NCBI GenBank assembly: GCA_003150405.1
Contig: QAMM01000013.1
Coordinates: forward strand, 1-46,626
Direction of reading: 5' to 3'
Length of the DNA stretch: 46,626 nucleotides
Origin: Clostridiales bacterium
GTDB taxonomy: Bacteria; Bacillota; Clostridia; Oscillospirales; Ruminococcaceae
Shown here piece by piece: positions 26,360-34,939 of the stretch; the first letter of the stretch is position 1; every line of letters starts with the position of its first letter. Both the position numbers and the translations under genes were made by a program. Below the pieces are notes generated by a model, which saw only the letters and a program-made list of their open reading frames with translations, ran no database searches and was not told the DNA's origin.

Positions 26360-26694
26360 TGATTTTGCTCCCTTTGTCGAAGAGATCAAGCTGGATGCGT
26401 TTCAAATAAAATTCCCACAGGCAAGCCTTTAAGCTCACCTTCATATGAAACGAAAGAACGATTTTATTCCGACGGCAGCCGACTGCCGTTTACAAACAAC
26501 TATTGTTTATTATAGCATATTATATGAAAAATTCATCATTTTTTTGTAATTTCATGATTCTGTACGAAAACCGCTCGGTTTGTCGCCAAGAAACCTCTAA
26601 CCTTAACAACCTTTGTAAGCGGGGAGCTTTCAGATATTTTTGATCTGGTTCAGCCGCAAATTCAATTTTTTGTAAAAAACACTCGAAAAATTAC
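26360..26694. other. Leader of YbhN-like copy A and region before the tRNAs
   Basis: No gene is seen. A small hairpin (ACGGCAG/CTGCCGT, 26472-26489) lies in the 5' region of the minus-strand gene. TATAAT on the minus strand at 26509-26514 could be its -10 box, without a good -35. The rest is A/T-rich. Confidence 0.35.
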
Positions 26695-26723
26695 TTGACA
26701 AATCAGTTTGAATCTTGTAAAAT
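26695..26723 (+). promoter_or_regulatory. Promoter of the tRNA operon
   Basis: TTGACA, 17 bp, TAAAAT: a near-consensus housekeeping promoter about 33 bases before tRNA-Phe. Confidence 0.85.
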
Positions 26724-26755
26724 AAATACCGTTGCTGATACTTAAGTTCTGATGC

Positions 26756-26831
<76 letters not shown>

Positions 26832-26844
26832 TTTTTGTTTGTAT

Positions 26845-26920
26845 GCGGGTTTAGCTCATCTGGTAGAGCGCCACCTTGCCAAGGTGGAGGTAGCGAGTTC
26901 GAGCCTCGTAACCCGCTCCA
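26845..26920 (+). tRNA. tRNA-Gly (GCC), CCA encoded
   Basis: A 76-base cloverleaf. Acceptor arms GCGGGTT and AACCCGC, D region AGCTCATCTGGTAGAGC, anticodon loop TTGCCAA (anticodon GCC), T-arm with GTTCGAGCC, and an encoded CCA. It follows tRNA-Phe by 13 bases in one operon. Confidence 0.96.
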
Positions 26921-26922
26921 AT

Positions 26923-26951
26923 AAAAAGCACCTCGAATGAGGTGCTTTTTT
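26923..26951 (+). terminator. Terminator of the tRNA operon
   Basis: AAAAAGCACCTC and GAGGTGCTTTTT form a 12-bp stem around GAAT with a T tail, directly after tRNA-Gly. Confidence 0.93.
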
Positions 26952-27055
26952 CAATATTTCGTAAAATTTAAGAAAACTGGAAAGCGTTGCCTCTACCGTT
27001 TGAAATTGAGGTACAGGGTCCCCTATAAAAGCGGCAGTTTTTTGGGGGGACAACG

Positions 27056-27083
27056 GCGAATTTGAGTCTTGCAATCCGCTTTA
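27056..27083 (+). repeat. Degenerate tRNA-Gly 3'-end copy
   Basis: These 28 bases match the last 28 of the tRNA-Gly gene at 20 positions, and all eight differences are transitions. Most of the T-stem can still pair. No matching 5' half is clear. It may be a decayed tRNA or an old integration site. Confidence 0.5.
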
Positions 27084-27087
27084 GTTG

Positions 27088-27116
27088 AAAGGCGTTCTTT
27101 TGAGAATGCCTTTTTG
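27088..27116 (+). terminator. Hairpin with T tail
   Basis: AAAGGCGTTCT and AGAATGCCTTT form a stem with one wobble pair, followed by T-rich sequence. It follows the tRNA-Gly remnant in the way the functional terminator follows the intact gene. Confidence 0.6.
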
Positions 27117-27357
27117 TTTTGCATTTTTTCAATGACTGCCTGCACCATTAACCACTGTTTTGTCAGTTTCCCACCGTTGCTACAGAGGCTACTTGCCCAT
27201 CAGAGCAAGACCGGAATTTTGCTGCAGTTTTACCCGACGACGGAGCCGGATTTGAAAAACGCAGCCCGAATCCTTTTCGATGAAAGATATAGCCTGCCCA
27301 AATGCGTCAAGAACTGTAAATGATGGTATAACCCCCAAAGATTTTTGCAAAAAACAA

Positions 27358-27443
27358 CCGGTACCGTAATTGAACAATATCCCTAAAGCTGTATATCACA
27401 TACGGTTTAGCTTTTTTAGGAGCATTCATGGATACGGTACCGG
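27358..27443. repeat. 11-bp inverted repeat enclosing a hairpin
   Basis: CCGGTACCGTA (27358-27368) and TACGGTACCGG (27433-27443) are exact reverse complements. Between them CTAAA(27383)/TTTAG(27406) and GTAT/ATAC form an inner hairpin followed by CTTTTTT. It ends five bases from the TVP38 stop and could terminate that minus-strand gene. Confidence 0.5.
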
Positions 27444-27448
27444 ATTAA

Positions 27449-28198
27449 TTATTTGGGATGATTTTCCGCTTTTCCCATTTCATGATGCTTGTTTCGGCTG
27501 AAAAAAGCAATAATTTTGTCATTGAACACGATTCCCAAAACGGCGACTGCGCCGGTGATGATAAAAATCAGGATCATTTCCAGCCATTTTTCATTGTCAA
27601 TGGCGGAACCTGCAAAGGTTGAAGTGATAATGGAGGGAATCCGTGCAATGGTTGTAATGGCAAAATACTGAAGCGGTTTGACATCGGTCAGTGGAATCAC
27701 GTAAGAGAGGACGTCTTTCGGCGTTCCCGGTATAAAGAACAGGATGAAGATGATGAGGTTTAATTTTTTATTGTTGTGCAGAAATTTAAACTTTTCGGTT
27801 TTTTTAATGTCGATCATATTGCTGACAAAGGAATACCCCAACAACTTAACCAGGTAATAAATCAGCACTGTGCCAATCAGAGAACCAAGCAGGCAGGCAA
27901 ACAGCCCGCCCCAGGGACCGTACAGCAGCCCGCCAATAACCTCAATTGGCTCGCCGGGGATGACGGCGAAAATAATCTGAAAGACCTGAAGCGCCGCAAA
28001 AATCAGCCAGCCCCAAACACCAAACGAGAGGATTTGATCCTTTAAAAGGTCGCGATTGACCTTGTCCTTAAGCGCAATGATGTTCGGTAGCAGAAAGAGT
28101 GCTACAGTTATTGTAATGAGAATAAAGGCAATAAATATGCCAAACTTAATTTTATCCTTGCGGGGAACGCTTTTGAATTTTGCAATGAGTTTGGACAA
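27449..28198 (-). CDS. TVP38/TMEM64-family (DedA-like) membrane protein
   Basis: About 249 residues with five to six membrane segments. The family signature is seen in FAVIPGEPIEVIGGLLYG, then LLGSLIGTVLIYYLVKLLG and FFIPGTPKDVLSYVIP. These VTT-domain proteins are thought to act as lipid scramblases or transporters. I choose the TTG at 28198: AGGAGG lies nine bases before it. The longer frame begins at 28285 inside the terminator hairpin of purL and is unlikely to be used. It lies after purL, so some transcript may read through. Confidence 0.82.
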   Translation of the reverse strand: MSKLIAKFKSVPRKDKIKFGIFIAFILITITVALFLLPNIIALKDKVNRDLLKDQILSFGVWGWLIFAALQVFQIIFAVIPGEPIEVIGGLLYGPWGGLFACLLGSLIGTVLIYYLVKLLGYSFVSNMIDIKKTEKFKFLHNNKKLNLIIFILFFIPGTPKDVLSYVIPLTDVKPLQYFAITTIARIPSIITSTFAGSAIDNEKWLEMILIFIITGAVAVLGIVFNDKIIAFFSRNKHHEMGKAENHPK

Positions 28199-28250
28199 AG
28201 CGGCTTTCCTCCTGTCAGCCTGCACATAAGCAATGTGTGCAAAATCATAA

Positions 28251-28280
28251 GAAAGAGGCACGGAAATCCCGTGCCTCTCT
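28251..28280 (-). terminator. Terminator after purL
   Basis: AGAGGCACGG and CCGTGCCTCT form a 10-bp stem 13 bases after the purL stop, followed on the minus strand by CTTTCTTATG. Confidence 0.7.
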
Positions 28281-28292
28281 ATCATACACGAA

Positions 28293-31200
28293 TTACGCGA
28301 AATAATCTACCCCTGCTTTAAAGATTAACTGATCCTTTACACCGGGGACATTTTTACAGACATATTCACCCATGCGCTCGCTGTGGCCCATTTTGCCGAG
28401 AATGCGGCCGTCCGGGGAGGTAATGCCCTCAATGGCGGCAACCGAAGCATTCGGGTTGTGCCGGATGTCCATTGTCGGTTTACCCTCCAAGTCAATGTAC
28501 TGGGTGGCAATCTGGCCGTTATCTGCCATCTGCCGAATCAGTTCCGCGTCTGCTACAAACCGGCCCTCGCCGTGAGAAATGGCAATGCTGTGTACGTCGC
28601 CGACGTTGTTGTGCATCAGCCACGGGGATTTGTTGGAGCAGATCCGGGTGCTCACCATCATCGACTGGTGCCGGCCAATGGCGTTGAAGGTAAGAGTTGG
28701 CGCGTGATCGGTCAGCTCCACAATTTCGCCGTAGGGAACCAGACCGAGCTTGACCAGCGCCTGGAAACCATTGCAGATTCCCAGCATCAAGCCGTCGCGC
28801 TGCTTAAGCAGGCGGTGAACTGCATCCTTCAGCCGCGGATTGCGGAAAAAGCTGGTGATGAATTTGGCCGAGCCTTCCGGTTCGTCACCACCGGAGAAAC
28901 CGCCCGGAATCATAATGATCTGAGCCTCGTCCGCCAGCTTGACAAATGCGTCCAGGGATTCCTGAATCTGGTGGCTGGTCAGGTTGCGGATGACGAAAAT
29001 TTCCGGATCCGCGCCGGCGTTTTCAAAAGCGCGCGCAGTGTCATATTCACAGTTGGTGCCCGGGAAAACCGGGATGAGCACCTTGGGTTTCGCTGCCTTA
29101 ATGGACGGTACAGCACGCTCGCTGCACTGGTAATGGAAGACTTCAATCTCTTCAGCCGGTGTACCCGCCGTAATGGGGAAGACCGGATTGAGCACCGCTT
29201 CGGTTGCTTTGGAAAGCTCTTCAACCGAAACGGTTTCACCGCCCTCCAATACGATAATAGGATTTTCAATGACAATACCGAATACGTTGCAGTTTTCCGG
29301 TGGCTGATGTTCCCCTGCAAGCTCTACAATGAAACCACCGTAGACCGGGTTGAACAGCAGCGCGTCGGGCAGCTTGGCGGTAAACTTAAAACCAAGATTG
29401 TTACCGAAGCACATTTTGGCAATGCCTTCTGCCACGCCGCCATAGCCCAGCGTCCAAACCGCTTTTGCGGAACCGGATGCAATCAGCGCCTCTACGGTAT
29501 CGTAGAGCTTGAGCAGGCTGTCAAAGCAGGGAATGCCGTTTTGGTCGTATTCCGGCAGGAAGAGCGCCACCTGATTGCTCGCCTGTTTAAACTCCGGCGA
29601 AAGAATTTTGGGTGCGTCCGCTACCGACACGGCAAAAGAAACAAGAGTCGGCGGTACGTCAATTTCCTCAAAGGAGCCGGACATCGAGTCCTTGCCGCCA
29701 ATCGAGCCAATTCCAAGTCCAATCTGCGCCTTGTACGCGCCAAGCAACGCGGAGAGCGGCTTGCCCCAGCGGCTCGGTGTGTTTTTGGTGCGTTCAAAAT
29801 ATTCCTGGAAGGTCAGCCAGCACTGGTTGTGGGAACCACCGGCTGCAACTATTTTGGAAACTGATTCCACAACGGCATAAACGGCGCCATGATATGGGCT
29901 CTTGGCGCTTAAATCAGGGTTGAAGCCCCAGCCCATCAACGAAGATGTATTGGTCTGACCGTGCAAAACCGGGATCTTCGCCGCCATCGCCTGAGCGGGA
30001 GTGGTCTGCAAAATGCCGCCGTAAGGCATGAGAACAGTGGAAGCGCCAATGGTGGAGTCAAACCGCTCAACCAATCCCTTCTGAGAGCAGACGTTGAGTT
30101 CGGTCAATAGCTTGGTCCAGCTTTCCGGGACGTCTTTATAATCGTGAACTGGGGAAAGAGAAGGCGCCTCAATTTCAATATCGGTGTATTTGGTTGCACC
30201 GTTGGAGTTCAAAAATTCACGGGAGAGGTCGACAATGGTGTTGCCGCACCAATTCATCCGCAGGCGCGGCTGTTCGGTGACAACCGCCACTTTGGTTGCA
30301 AGAAGGTTTTCCTCCGAGGCGAATGCAATGAATGCATCTGCGTCGGACGGAGAAACCACCACCGCCATACGCTCCTGTGATTCGGAGATGGCGAGTTCGG
30401 TGCCGTCAAGGCCATCATATTTTTTGGGAACGGCGTCTAAATCAATGGAGAGGCCGTCTGCCAACTCGCCGATGGCAACCGAAACGCCGCCCGCGCCAAA
30501 GTCGTTGCAGCGCTTGATGAGCTGGGTCGCCTCTGGGTTGCGGAACAGCCGCTGGAGCTTGCGCTCCTCTGGTGGGTTGCCCTTCTGTACCTCTGCACCG
30601 CAGCTTTCCAGCGATTCCATTGTGTGGGATTTGGAGGAACCGGTTGCGCCGCCGCAGCCATCACGCCCGGTCTTGCCGCCGAGCAGAATGATAATGTCAC
30701 CCGGAACGGGGCGTTCACGCACGACGTTTTCCACTGGGGCTGCGCCGACAACTGCGCCAATTTCAAGGCGCTTGGCCATATATCCGGGGTGGTAAACCTC
30801 GGCAACCTGTCCGGTTGCAAGGCCAATCTGGTTGCCGTAGGAGCTGTAGCCCTGCGCTGCGCCGACGGTAATTTTACGCTGCGGCAACTTGCCCGGGATG
30901 GTCTCTTCCACTGGCACCAACGGATTGGAAGCGCCGGTGACACGCATGGCCTGGTAGACGTAGGAACGCCCGGAAAGCGGGTCGCGGATAGCGCCGCCAA
31001 GGCAGGTTGCCGCACCGCCGAACGGTTCAATTTCGGTCGGATGGTTGTGGGTTTCATTTTTGAACATCAGCAGCCATTGTTCGGTTTTGCCGTCAACCTC
31101 AATGTCAATGTGCACCGAGCAGGCGTTAATTTCTTCGGACTCGTCCAAATCCTTCAAAAGGCCTTCGCGTTTGAGTTTTTTTGCCGCAATGGTCGCAAGA

Positions 31201-32012
31201 TCCATCAGGGTCATCGGCTTGTCAGTACGGCCTTTATAAAGCTCTTCACGGGTCAGGACGTATTCGTTGAAGGTTTCCTGAATATAATCGGAATGGATGG
31301 TGACCTTGTCAATGTTGGTCAAAAAAGTTGTGTGGCGGCAGTGATCCGACCAGTAGGTGTCGATCATCCGGATTTCGGTGATGGTCGGGTCGCGCTGTTC
31401 ATCCGTCTTGAAATACTGCTGGCAGAATTTAATATCGTCTAAATCCATGGCAAGGCCGTAGCATGCAATGAATTCACGCAGGCCGTCCTCGTCAAGCGCG
31501 GTAAAACCGGTTAGGGTTTCCACTTCGGTTGGGATTTTGTACTTGACATCCAGCGTATCGTAAGGAGCAAGAGAGGCTTCTCTGCTTTCCACCGGGTTGA
31601 TGACATAAGACTTGACGCGTTCAAAATCCTCGTTTGAAAGCTCGCCTTCCAGGACGTAGATTTTGGCGCTGCGCACCTGGGGCCGCTCCCCTTGGGTCAG
31701 CAGTTGGATGCACTGCTCGCAGGAATCCGCACGTTGGTCAAACTGGCCGGGTAGGTACTCGGTTGCAAAAACGCGTTCTTTTTTGAGCTTGGGCAGGTCA
31801 TGGTAGACGGTGTCGACCGGCGGCTCGGAAAAAATGGTCGGCGTTGCAAGGGCAAAATCCTTTTTGGAAATTCCCTCAACATCGTACCGGTTGATGATGC
31901 GCAGGCCGCTCAGACCCTCCAGCCGCAGGGCTGTTTTGATGTCGGAAAGCAATCCTTTTGCTTCCACCGCAAACGGGGTTTTTTTCTCCACGTAAATACG
32001 ATAAACTGACAT
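28293..32012 (-). CDS. purL: Phosphoribosylformylglycinamidine synthase (single-chain)
   Basis: A 1239-residue protein, the large single-chain form. It makes FGAM from FGAR, glutamine and ATP in purine synthesis. An N-terminal PurS-like part is followed by two AIRS-type ATP-binding repeats (WSDHCRHTTF, NETHNHPTEIEPFGGAATCLGG, RCNDFGAGGVSVAIGELADG). The C-terminal class I glutaminase domain (about 980-1239) has PVFPGTNCEYD and the nucleophile Cys in LGICNGFQAL (about residue 1080), with HGEGRF later. The start is the ATG at 32012 with GGAGG five bases upstream; the GTG at 32024 overlaps that site. It is 35 bp after mtaB and may share its transcript. Confidence 0.96.
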   Translation of the reverse strand: MSVYRIYVEKKTPFAVEAKGLLSDIKTALRLEGLSGLRIINRYDVEGISKKDFALATPTIFSEPPVDTVYHDLPKLKKERVFATEYLPGQFDQRADSCEQCIQLLTQGERPQVRSAKIYVLEGELSNEDFERVKSYVINPVESREASLAPYDTLDVKYKIPTEVETLTGFTALDEDGLREFIACYGLAMDLDDIKFCQQYFKTDEQRDPTITEIRMIDTYWSDHCRHTTFLTNIDKVTIHSDYIQETFNEYVLTREELYKGRTDKPMTLMDLATIAAKKLKREGLLKDLDESEEINACSVHIDIEVDGKTEQWLLMFKNETHNHPTEIEPFGGAATCLGGAIRDPLSGRSYVYQAMRVTGASNPLVPVEETIPGKLPQRKITVGAAQGYSSYGNQIGLATGQVAEVYHPGYMAKRLEIGAVVGAAPVENVVRERPVPGDIIILLGGKTGRDGCGGATGSSKSHTMESLESCGAEVQKGNPPEERKLQRLFRNPEATQLIKRCNDFGAGGVSVAIGELADGLSIDLDAVPKKYDGLDGTELAISESQERMAVVVSPSDADAFIAFASEENLLATKVAVVTEQPRLRMNWCGNTIVDLSREFLNSNGATKYTDIEIEAPSLSPVHDYKDVPESWTKLLTELNVCSQKGLVERFDSTIGASTVLMPYGGILQTTPAQAMAAKIPVLHGQTNTSSLMGWGFNPDLSAKSPYHGAVYAVVESVSKIVAAGGSHNQCWLTFQEYFERTKNTPSRWGKPLSALLGAYKAQIGLGIGSIGGKDSMSGSFEEIDVPPTLVSFAVSVADAPKILSPEFKQASNQVALFLPEYDQNGIPCFDSLLKLYDTVEALIASGSAKAVWTLGYGGVAEGIAKMCFGNNLGFKFTAKLPDALLFNPVYGGFIVELAGEHQPPENCNVFGIVIENPIIVLEGGETVSVEELSKATEAVLNPVFPITAGTPAEEIEVFHYQCSERAVPSIKAAKPKVLIPVFPGTNCEYDTARAFENAGADPEIFVIRNLTSHQIQESLDAFVKLADEAQIIMIPGGFSGGDEPEGSAKFITSFFRNPRLKDAVHRLLKQRDGLMLGICNGFQALVKLGLVPYGEIVELTDHAPTLTFNAIGRHQSMMVSTRICSNKSPWLMHNNVGDVHSIAISHGEGRFVADAELIRQMADNGQIATQYIDLEGKPTMDIRHNPNASVAAIEGITSPDGRILGKMGHSERMGEYVCKNVPGVKDQLIFKAGVDYFA

Positions 32013-32047
32013 ATCATCCTCCACTTTCTGCTGGTGAATTGGTGCGT

Positions 32048-33337
32048 TTATATGAGTTCACCGATGCAACTGCTCTCGGTGGCGTCTACAATTTGAACCT
32101 GATGGATACTTCCGGAAAGGGGTTCGGCGGAATGAACAAAGACCGGGGAATAATCCGGGGCGTAACCCTCGTTGGCGTGGAAGCCTGTTTGAGTTTCAAA
32201 CAGCACGGGAACTGTTTTGCCCACCTGCCGTTTTAAAAACTCCGCAGCGGTTTGGCGGGTAACGGCAATCATGCGCCGGCTCCGTGCTTCCTTCACAGCG
32301 TTTGGCACCTGACCGTTCATTTTGGCTGCCCGTGTCCCTTCCCGGACCGAATAAGCAAATACATGGGCTTTTGCAAAGCCAATTTCCCGGGCAAAGGCGA
32401 CAGAAGCCTCAAATTCCGCTTCGCTCTCCCCGGGAAAGCCGACCATGATGTCGGTAGTAATGGCACAGTCTGGAAAACATTCCCGCAACTTGTTTACAAT
32501 GCGCCGGTATTCTGCGGTGTCATAATGTCGGTTCATCCGCCGCAGGGTTTCGTCGCATCCGCTCTGAAGAGAGAGATGAAACTGAGGACAAAGCTTGGAC
32601 TGTTTGGCCATACGGGAAATATCGCTGTCTGACAGCAACTCCGGCTCCAGAGACCCCAGTCGTACCCGCGCAATGCCATCCACGGCACAGACCGCCTCAA
32701 TAGCGTCAATGAGCCGCAGACCGAGGTCTTTTCCATAAGAGGAAAGGTTGATTCCCACCAGCACCACTTCCAGGTAGCCATTCGCCGCCAGTGCGGCAAC
32801 TTCGTTGACCAGGTCCGCCAGCGGCTTGGAGCGGATAAACCCCCGCGCCTTTGGGATAATACAGTAAGCGCAGTAACGCTCACAGCCGTCTTCTATTTTG
32901 ACAAAAGCGCGCGTCCGCCCGGAAAATTGGGTGACGCTCATTTCTTCAAATGTTTCACCTTTTTCATGCGGCACAATGCGCACCACCCGTTTGCCGGTTG
33001 TAAGTGCTTCCTTGACGGCGCCAACCAACTCATACCGGCTCCGCGAACCGGTAATGACGTCTGCCTCCGGCAGTAGCTCTGCCGCGTCCGGAAACGCCTG
33101 TGGAAAACAACCGGTCAGCGCCACCAGCGCACCAGGATGCTCCCGCTTGAAACGATGCAGCGTTTTGCGGGTTTTAGAGTCCCCCGTAGACGTGACCGTA
33201 CAGGAGTTGACCACGTACACGTCCGCCTCGTCCTGGTGGGAGACAACATCAAACCCTTCTTTATGAAACAGCCCTGAAAGCAGTTCGGTTTCGTACTGGT
33301 TGACCTTGCACCCCAACGTATAAAAGGCAATTCGCAT
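32048..33337 (-). CDS. mtaB: tRNA t6A37 methylthiotransferase
   Basis: A 429-residue radical SAM protein. It converts t6A to ms2t6A at position 37 of tRNAs that read ANN codons. The N-terminal UPF0004 domain has the three cluster Cys at 10 (YTLGCKVNQYE), 46 (NSCTVT) and 77 (LTGCFPQ). The radical SAM motif is CERYCAYC (Cys152, 156, 159), with IIPKARGFIRSKP after it. A TRAM-like tail ends the protein. The KVNQYETE signature separates MtaB from MiaB. The ATG has CAGGAG ten bases upstream and a clear promoter. Confidence 0.94.
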   Translation of the reverse strand: MRIAFYTLGCKVNQYETELLSGLFHKEGFDVVSHQDEADVYVVNSCTVTSTGDSKTRKTLHRFKREHPGALVALTGCFPQAFPDAAELLPEADVITGSRSRYELVGAVKEALTTGKRVVRIVPHEKGETFEEMSVTQFSGRTRAFVKIEDGCERYCAYCIIPKARGFIRSKPLADLVNEVAALAANGYLEVVLVGINLSSYGKDLGLRLIDAIEAVCAVDGIARVRLGSLEPELLSDSDISRMAKQSKLCPQFHLSLQSGCDETLRRMNRHYDTAEYRRIVNKLRECFPDCAITTDIMVGFPGESEAEFEASVAFAREIGFAKAHVFAYSVREGTRAAKMNGQVPNAVKEARSRRMIAVTRQTAAEFLKRQVGKTVPVLFETQTGFHANEGYAPDYSPVFVHSAEPLSGSIHQVQIVDATESSCIGELI

Positions 33338-33398
33338 TCTGGTAAAACTCCTGTATTTTGAATAACATTTTAAAAAATTTAAACAAACCTATGCCATC

Positions 33399-33427
33399 AT
33401 TATAATTTATTTTGCCGATATTTACAA
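33399..33427 (-). promoter_or_regulatory. Promoter of mtaB
   Basis: On the minus strand TTGTAA, 17 bp, TATAAT. It is back to back with the promoter of the HPr-like gene, only seven bases apart. Confidence 0.75.
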
Positions 33428-33434
33428 TTAGCAG

Positions 33435-33463
33435 TTGACTAAAAAGATTTATGCTGTTATAGT
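33435..33463 (+). promoter_or_regulatory. Promoter of the HPr-like gene
   Basis: TTGACT, 17 bp, TATAGT. It is about 50 bases before the ATG at 33514. Confidence 0.8.
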
Positions 33464-33513
33464 CTAAATATGGATAATATTCCTATATTATAATTCACAA
33501 GGAGGAACCCTTA

Positions 33514-33744
33514 ATGAAAAGTGTTACAGTAATGCTGGCAACCATCAATGACGTGAAGTCCTTCGTAAACATTGTTACAAAGTATGACTTTGATGTAGAT
33601 TTGGTCTCCGGCCGCTATGCAATCGACGCAAAATCCATCATGGGTATCTTCAGCCTCGACCTTTCCAAGCCGATTAAATTGGAAGCTCATACGGACGACG
33701 CTGACGCTTTCTTCGCTGAAATCAAACCGTATATTGTCGATTAG
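33514..33744 (+). CDS. HPr-like protein without the catalytic histidine
   Basis: A 76-residue protein with the HPr fold pattern: an N-terminal strand, helix 1, VDLVSGRYAIDAKSIMGIFSLDL and a C-terminal helix. The regulatory Ser (AKSIMG, Ser41, matching Ser46 of HPr) is present. The GLHARPA loop with the phosphorylated His15 is replaced by INDVKSF, so it cannot carry phosphate in the sugar PTS. Such proteins are known in Clostridia; a Crh-like regulatory role is possible but not shown. AGGAGG precedes the ATG. It is transcribed alone, divergent from mtaB. Confidence 0.75.
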   Translation: MKSVTVMLATINDVKSFVNIVTKYDFDVDLVSGRYAIDAKSIMGIFSLDLSKPIKLEAHTDDADAFFAEIKPYIVD

Positions 33745-33793
33745 TTCTTTCCTTGTTCCGTTCCAGGTGAATGGAAGTCGTTCTACAAATGGG

Positions 33794-33821
33794 AACGCCG
33801 GGTTTTGCCCGGCGTTTTTTT
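33794..33821 (+). terminator. Terminator after the HPr-like gene
   Basis: AACGCCGGG and CCCGGCGTT form a stem around TTTTG or so, followed by T6. Confidence 0.92.
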
Positions 33822-33860
33822 GTTGCCTAAAAAAGTAACGGCAAAATAGCTGTCGACCAA

Positions 33861-33913
33861 AAAAAGCGAAAACCAGCCAATGTCACTGTGTTTTTCAAAA
33901 CACAAAGCTGGTT
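33861..33913 (-). terminator. Possible terminator after the small membrane protein gene
   Basis: On the minus strand AACCAGC pairs with GCTGGTT, with a nested TGTGTTTT/AAAACACA hairpin inside, and a T-rich tail (CGCTTTTTTT) follows. The left arm overlaps the stop codon. Confidence 0.45.
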
Positions 33914-34328
33914 ACAGCATGAGAAATCTTGTATATTCCACAAATATGGCTTTGGCCACAATGAGAAAGGCTGCCAGAAAAAACGCCGCCTTGCGGTATC
34001 CTTGCCGCCGAATAAACAGGCAGGAAAGGGCAATTCCCCCAATAAGTACGCCGCCAATGCTGCCAAGCTGCGAAACAAGGCTGTCTGCCGGAAAGCGTCC
34101 ATGAAATACTGAGATCCCCGAAGCGTATTGAAGCGAGAGAAAATAGTCGTCCCGGTAAGCGGCCAGAAAACCGACGGCTAATCCCAGCAGAGTGAGAAAA
34201 AAGACCTTGCCGCCCCATTTGGTAATTTGCTTGTTCCAGATAGCAATAAACAGAACATAGGCGAGCAGACCTGCAAAAAGAAGCGAAGTCAGCACAGACG
34301 GCAAATTTCCAAAAAACAGCTGGGACAT
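33912..34328 (-). CDS. Small integral membrane protein, unknown function
   Basis: A 138-residue protein from the ATG at 34328, which has AAAGGAGG nine bases upstream; the ATG at 34352 precedes that site. Four hydrophobic stretches are visible (about residues 8-30, 42-58, 83-102 and 110-130), with short basic loops (RRQGYRKAAF). I do not recognise the family. It is divergent from the MarR-MATE operon, so an effect of the same regulator is possible. Confidence 0.6.
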   Translation of the reverse strand: MSQLFFGNLPSVLTSLLFAGLLAYVLFIAIWNKQITKWGGKVFFLTLLGLAVGFLAAYRDDYFLSLQYASGISVFHGRFPADSLVSQLGSIGGVLIGGIALSCLFIRRQGYRKAAFFLAAFLIVAKAIFVEYTRFLML

Positions 34329-34432
34329 GCGGCGGCGCCTCCTTTCTGCCATGAATAGCGAAACCTGCTTCCATAATAACGGGCACTGGCGGAGCTGTCA
34401 AGCAACTCTGCCTTGCAGCAGGAATTGCACTC

Positions 34433-34461
34433 TTGACAAATATAAAATCATCCATTACCAT
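34433..34461 (+). promoter_or_regulatory. Promoter of the marR-MATE operon
   Basis: TTGACA, 17 bp, TACCAT. It lies about 40 bases before the MarR start and just before a palindrome. Confidence 0.65.
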
Positions 34462-34462
34462 G

Positions 34463-34482
34463 TTAGTACGTATTCGGACTAA
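34463..34482. promoter_or_regulatory. Candidate MarR operator palindrome
   Basis: TTAGTACG-TATT-CGGACTAA: two 8-base arms with one mismatch, positioned at the predicted transcript start. This is where a MarR-type repressor would block its own operon. Confidence 0.55.
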
Positions 34483-34501
34483 TTGAAATAGAGGGATTGC
34501 A

Positions 34502-34939
34502 ATGAACGAGACAATGCAGCAACAGCTCAGTATTTTCTACAATCTTTGGCGGGAAAGTATGCTGATGTACGAGGAGTGGTCCAAGCAGCGTGGACTTTCC
34601 TACAACTGCGTCATGGTGCTGTATTCTCTCTGCGAGGATAAAGACTGCACCCAGAAAAAAATTGCTCAAAAATGGCTGCTTCCCAAACAGACCATCAATA
34701 CGGTTCTCAAGGATTTTAAGCGCCGCGGCCTAATTCTGCTTTCACCCCTCCCGTCGGACAAACGCAACAAGCTCATTCGGCTTACTCCAGAGGGAAAAAA
34801 GTATGCATTTGGCATTATTTCGGAACTGCGTTCTTTGGAATTATTTGTGATGAGCCATTTGGGGCTGCAGCGCGTTGCCCGGATGAATGCAGATTTTAAA
34901 GAGTTTGTAACGCTGTTCCGGGAGAAAGGTGCAGTATGA
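34502..34939 (+). CDS. MarR-family transcriptional regulator
   Basis: A 145-residue winged-helix protein. The DNA-binding part (about 50-105) reads CTQKKIAQKWLLPKQTINTVLKDFKRRGLI, followed by the wing SPLPSDKRNKLIRLTPEGKKYA. Such dimeric regulators usually repress a neighbouring transporter and release it on binding a small phenolic or drug-like ligand. It overlaps the MATE gene by four bases (ATGA), so they form one operon. The start has a weak GAGGGAT site nearby. Confidence 0.9.
   Translation: MNETMQQQLSIFYNLWRESMLMYEEWSKQRGLSYNCVMVLYSLCEDKDCTQKKIAQKWLLPKQTINTVLKDFKRRGLILLSPLPSDKRNKLIRLTPEGKKYAFGIISELRSLELFVMSHLGLQRVARMNADFKEFVTLFREKGAV

Larger units (their letters stand above)
26952..27448. 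other. Gap between tRNAs and the TVP38 gene
   Basis: No gene is seen. It contains a degenerate copy of the tRNA-Gly 3' end (27056-27083) with its own terminator-like hairpin (27088-27116), and an 11-bp inverted repeat (27358-27368 and 27433-27443) enclosing a smaller hairpin. Open frames here have no start site and one is antisense to tRNA-Gly. Confidence 0.5.

Noticed and set aside
26856..27074. Minus-strand frame of 72 codons ending in RVTRLELATSTLARWRSTR
   Set aside because: It is antisense to tRNA-Gly; this sequence is a well-known false gene produced by tRNA loci.
28383..29864. 493-codon plus-strand frame opposite purL
   Set aside because: It is a shadow of purL, which has all catalytic motifs; the frame has no recognisable protein.
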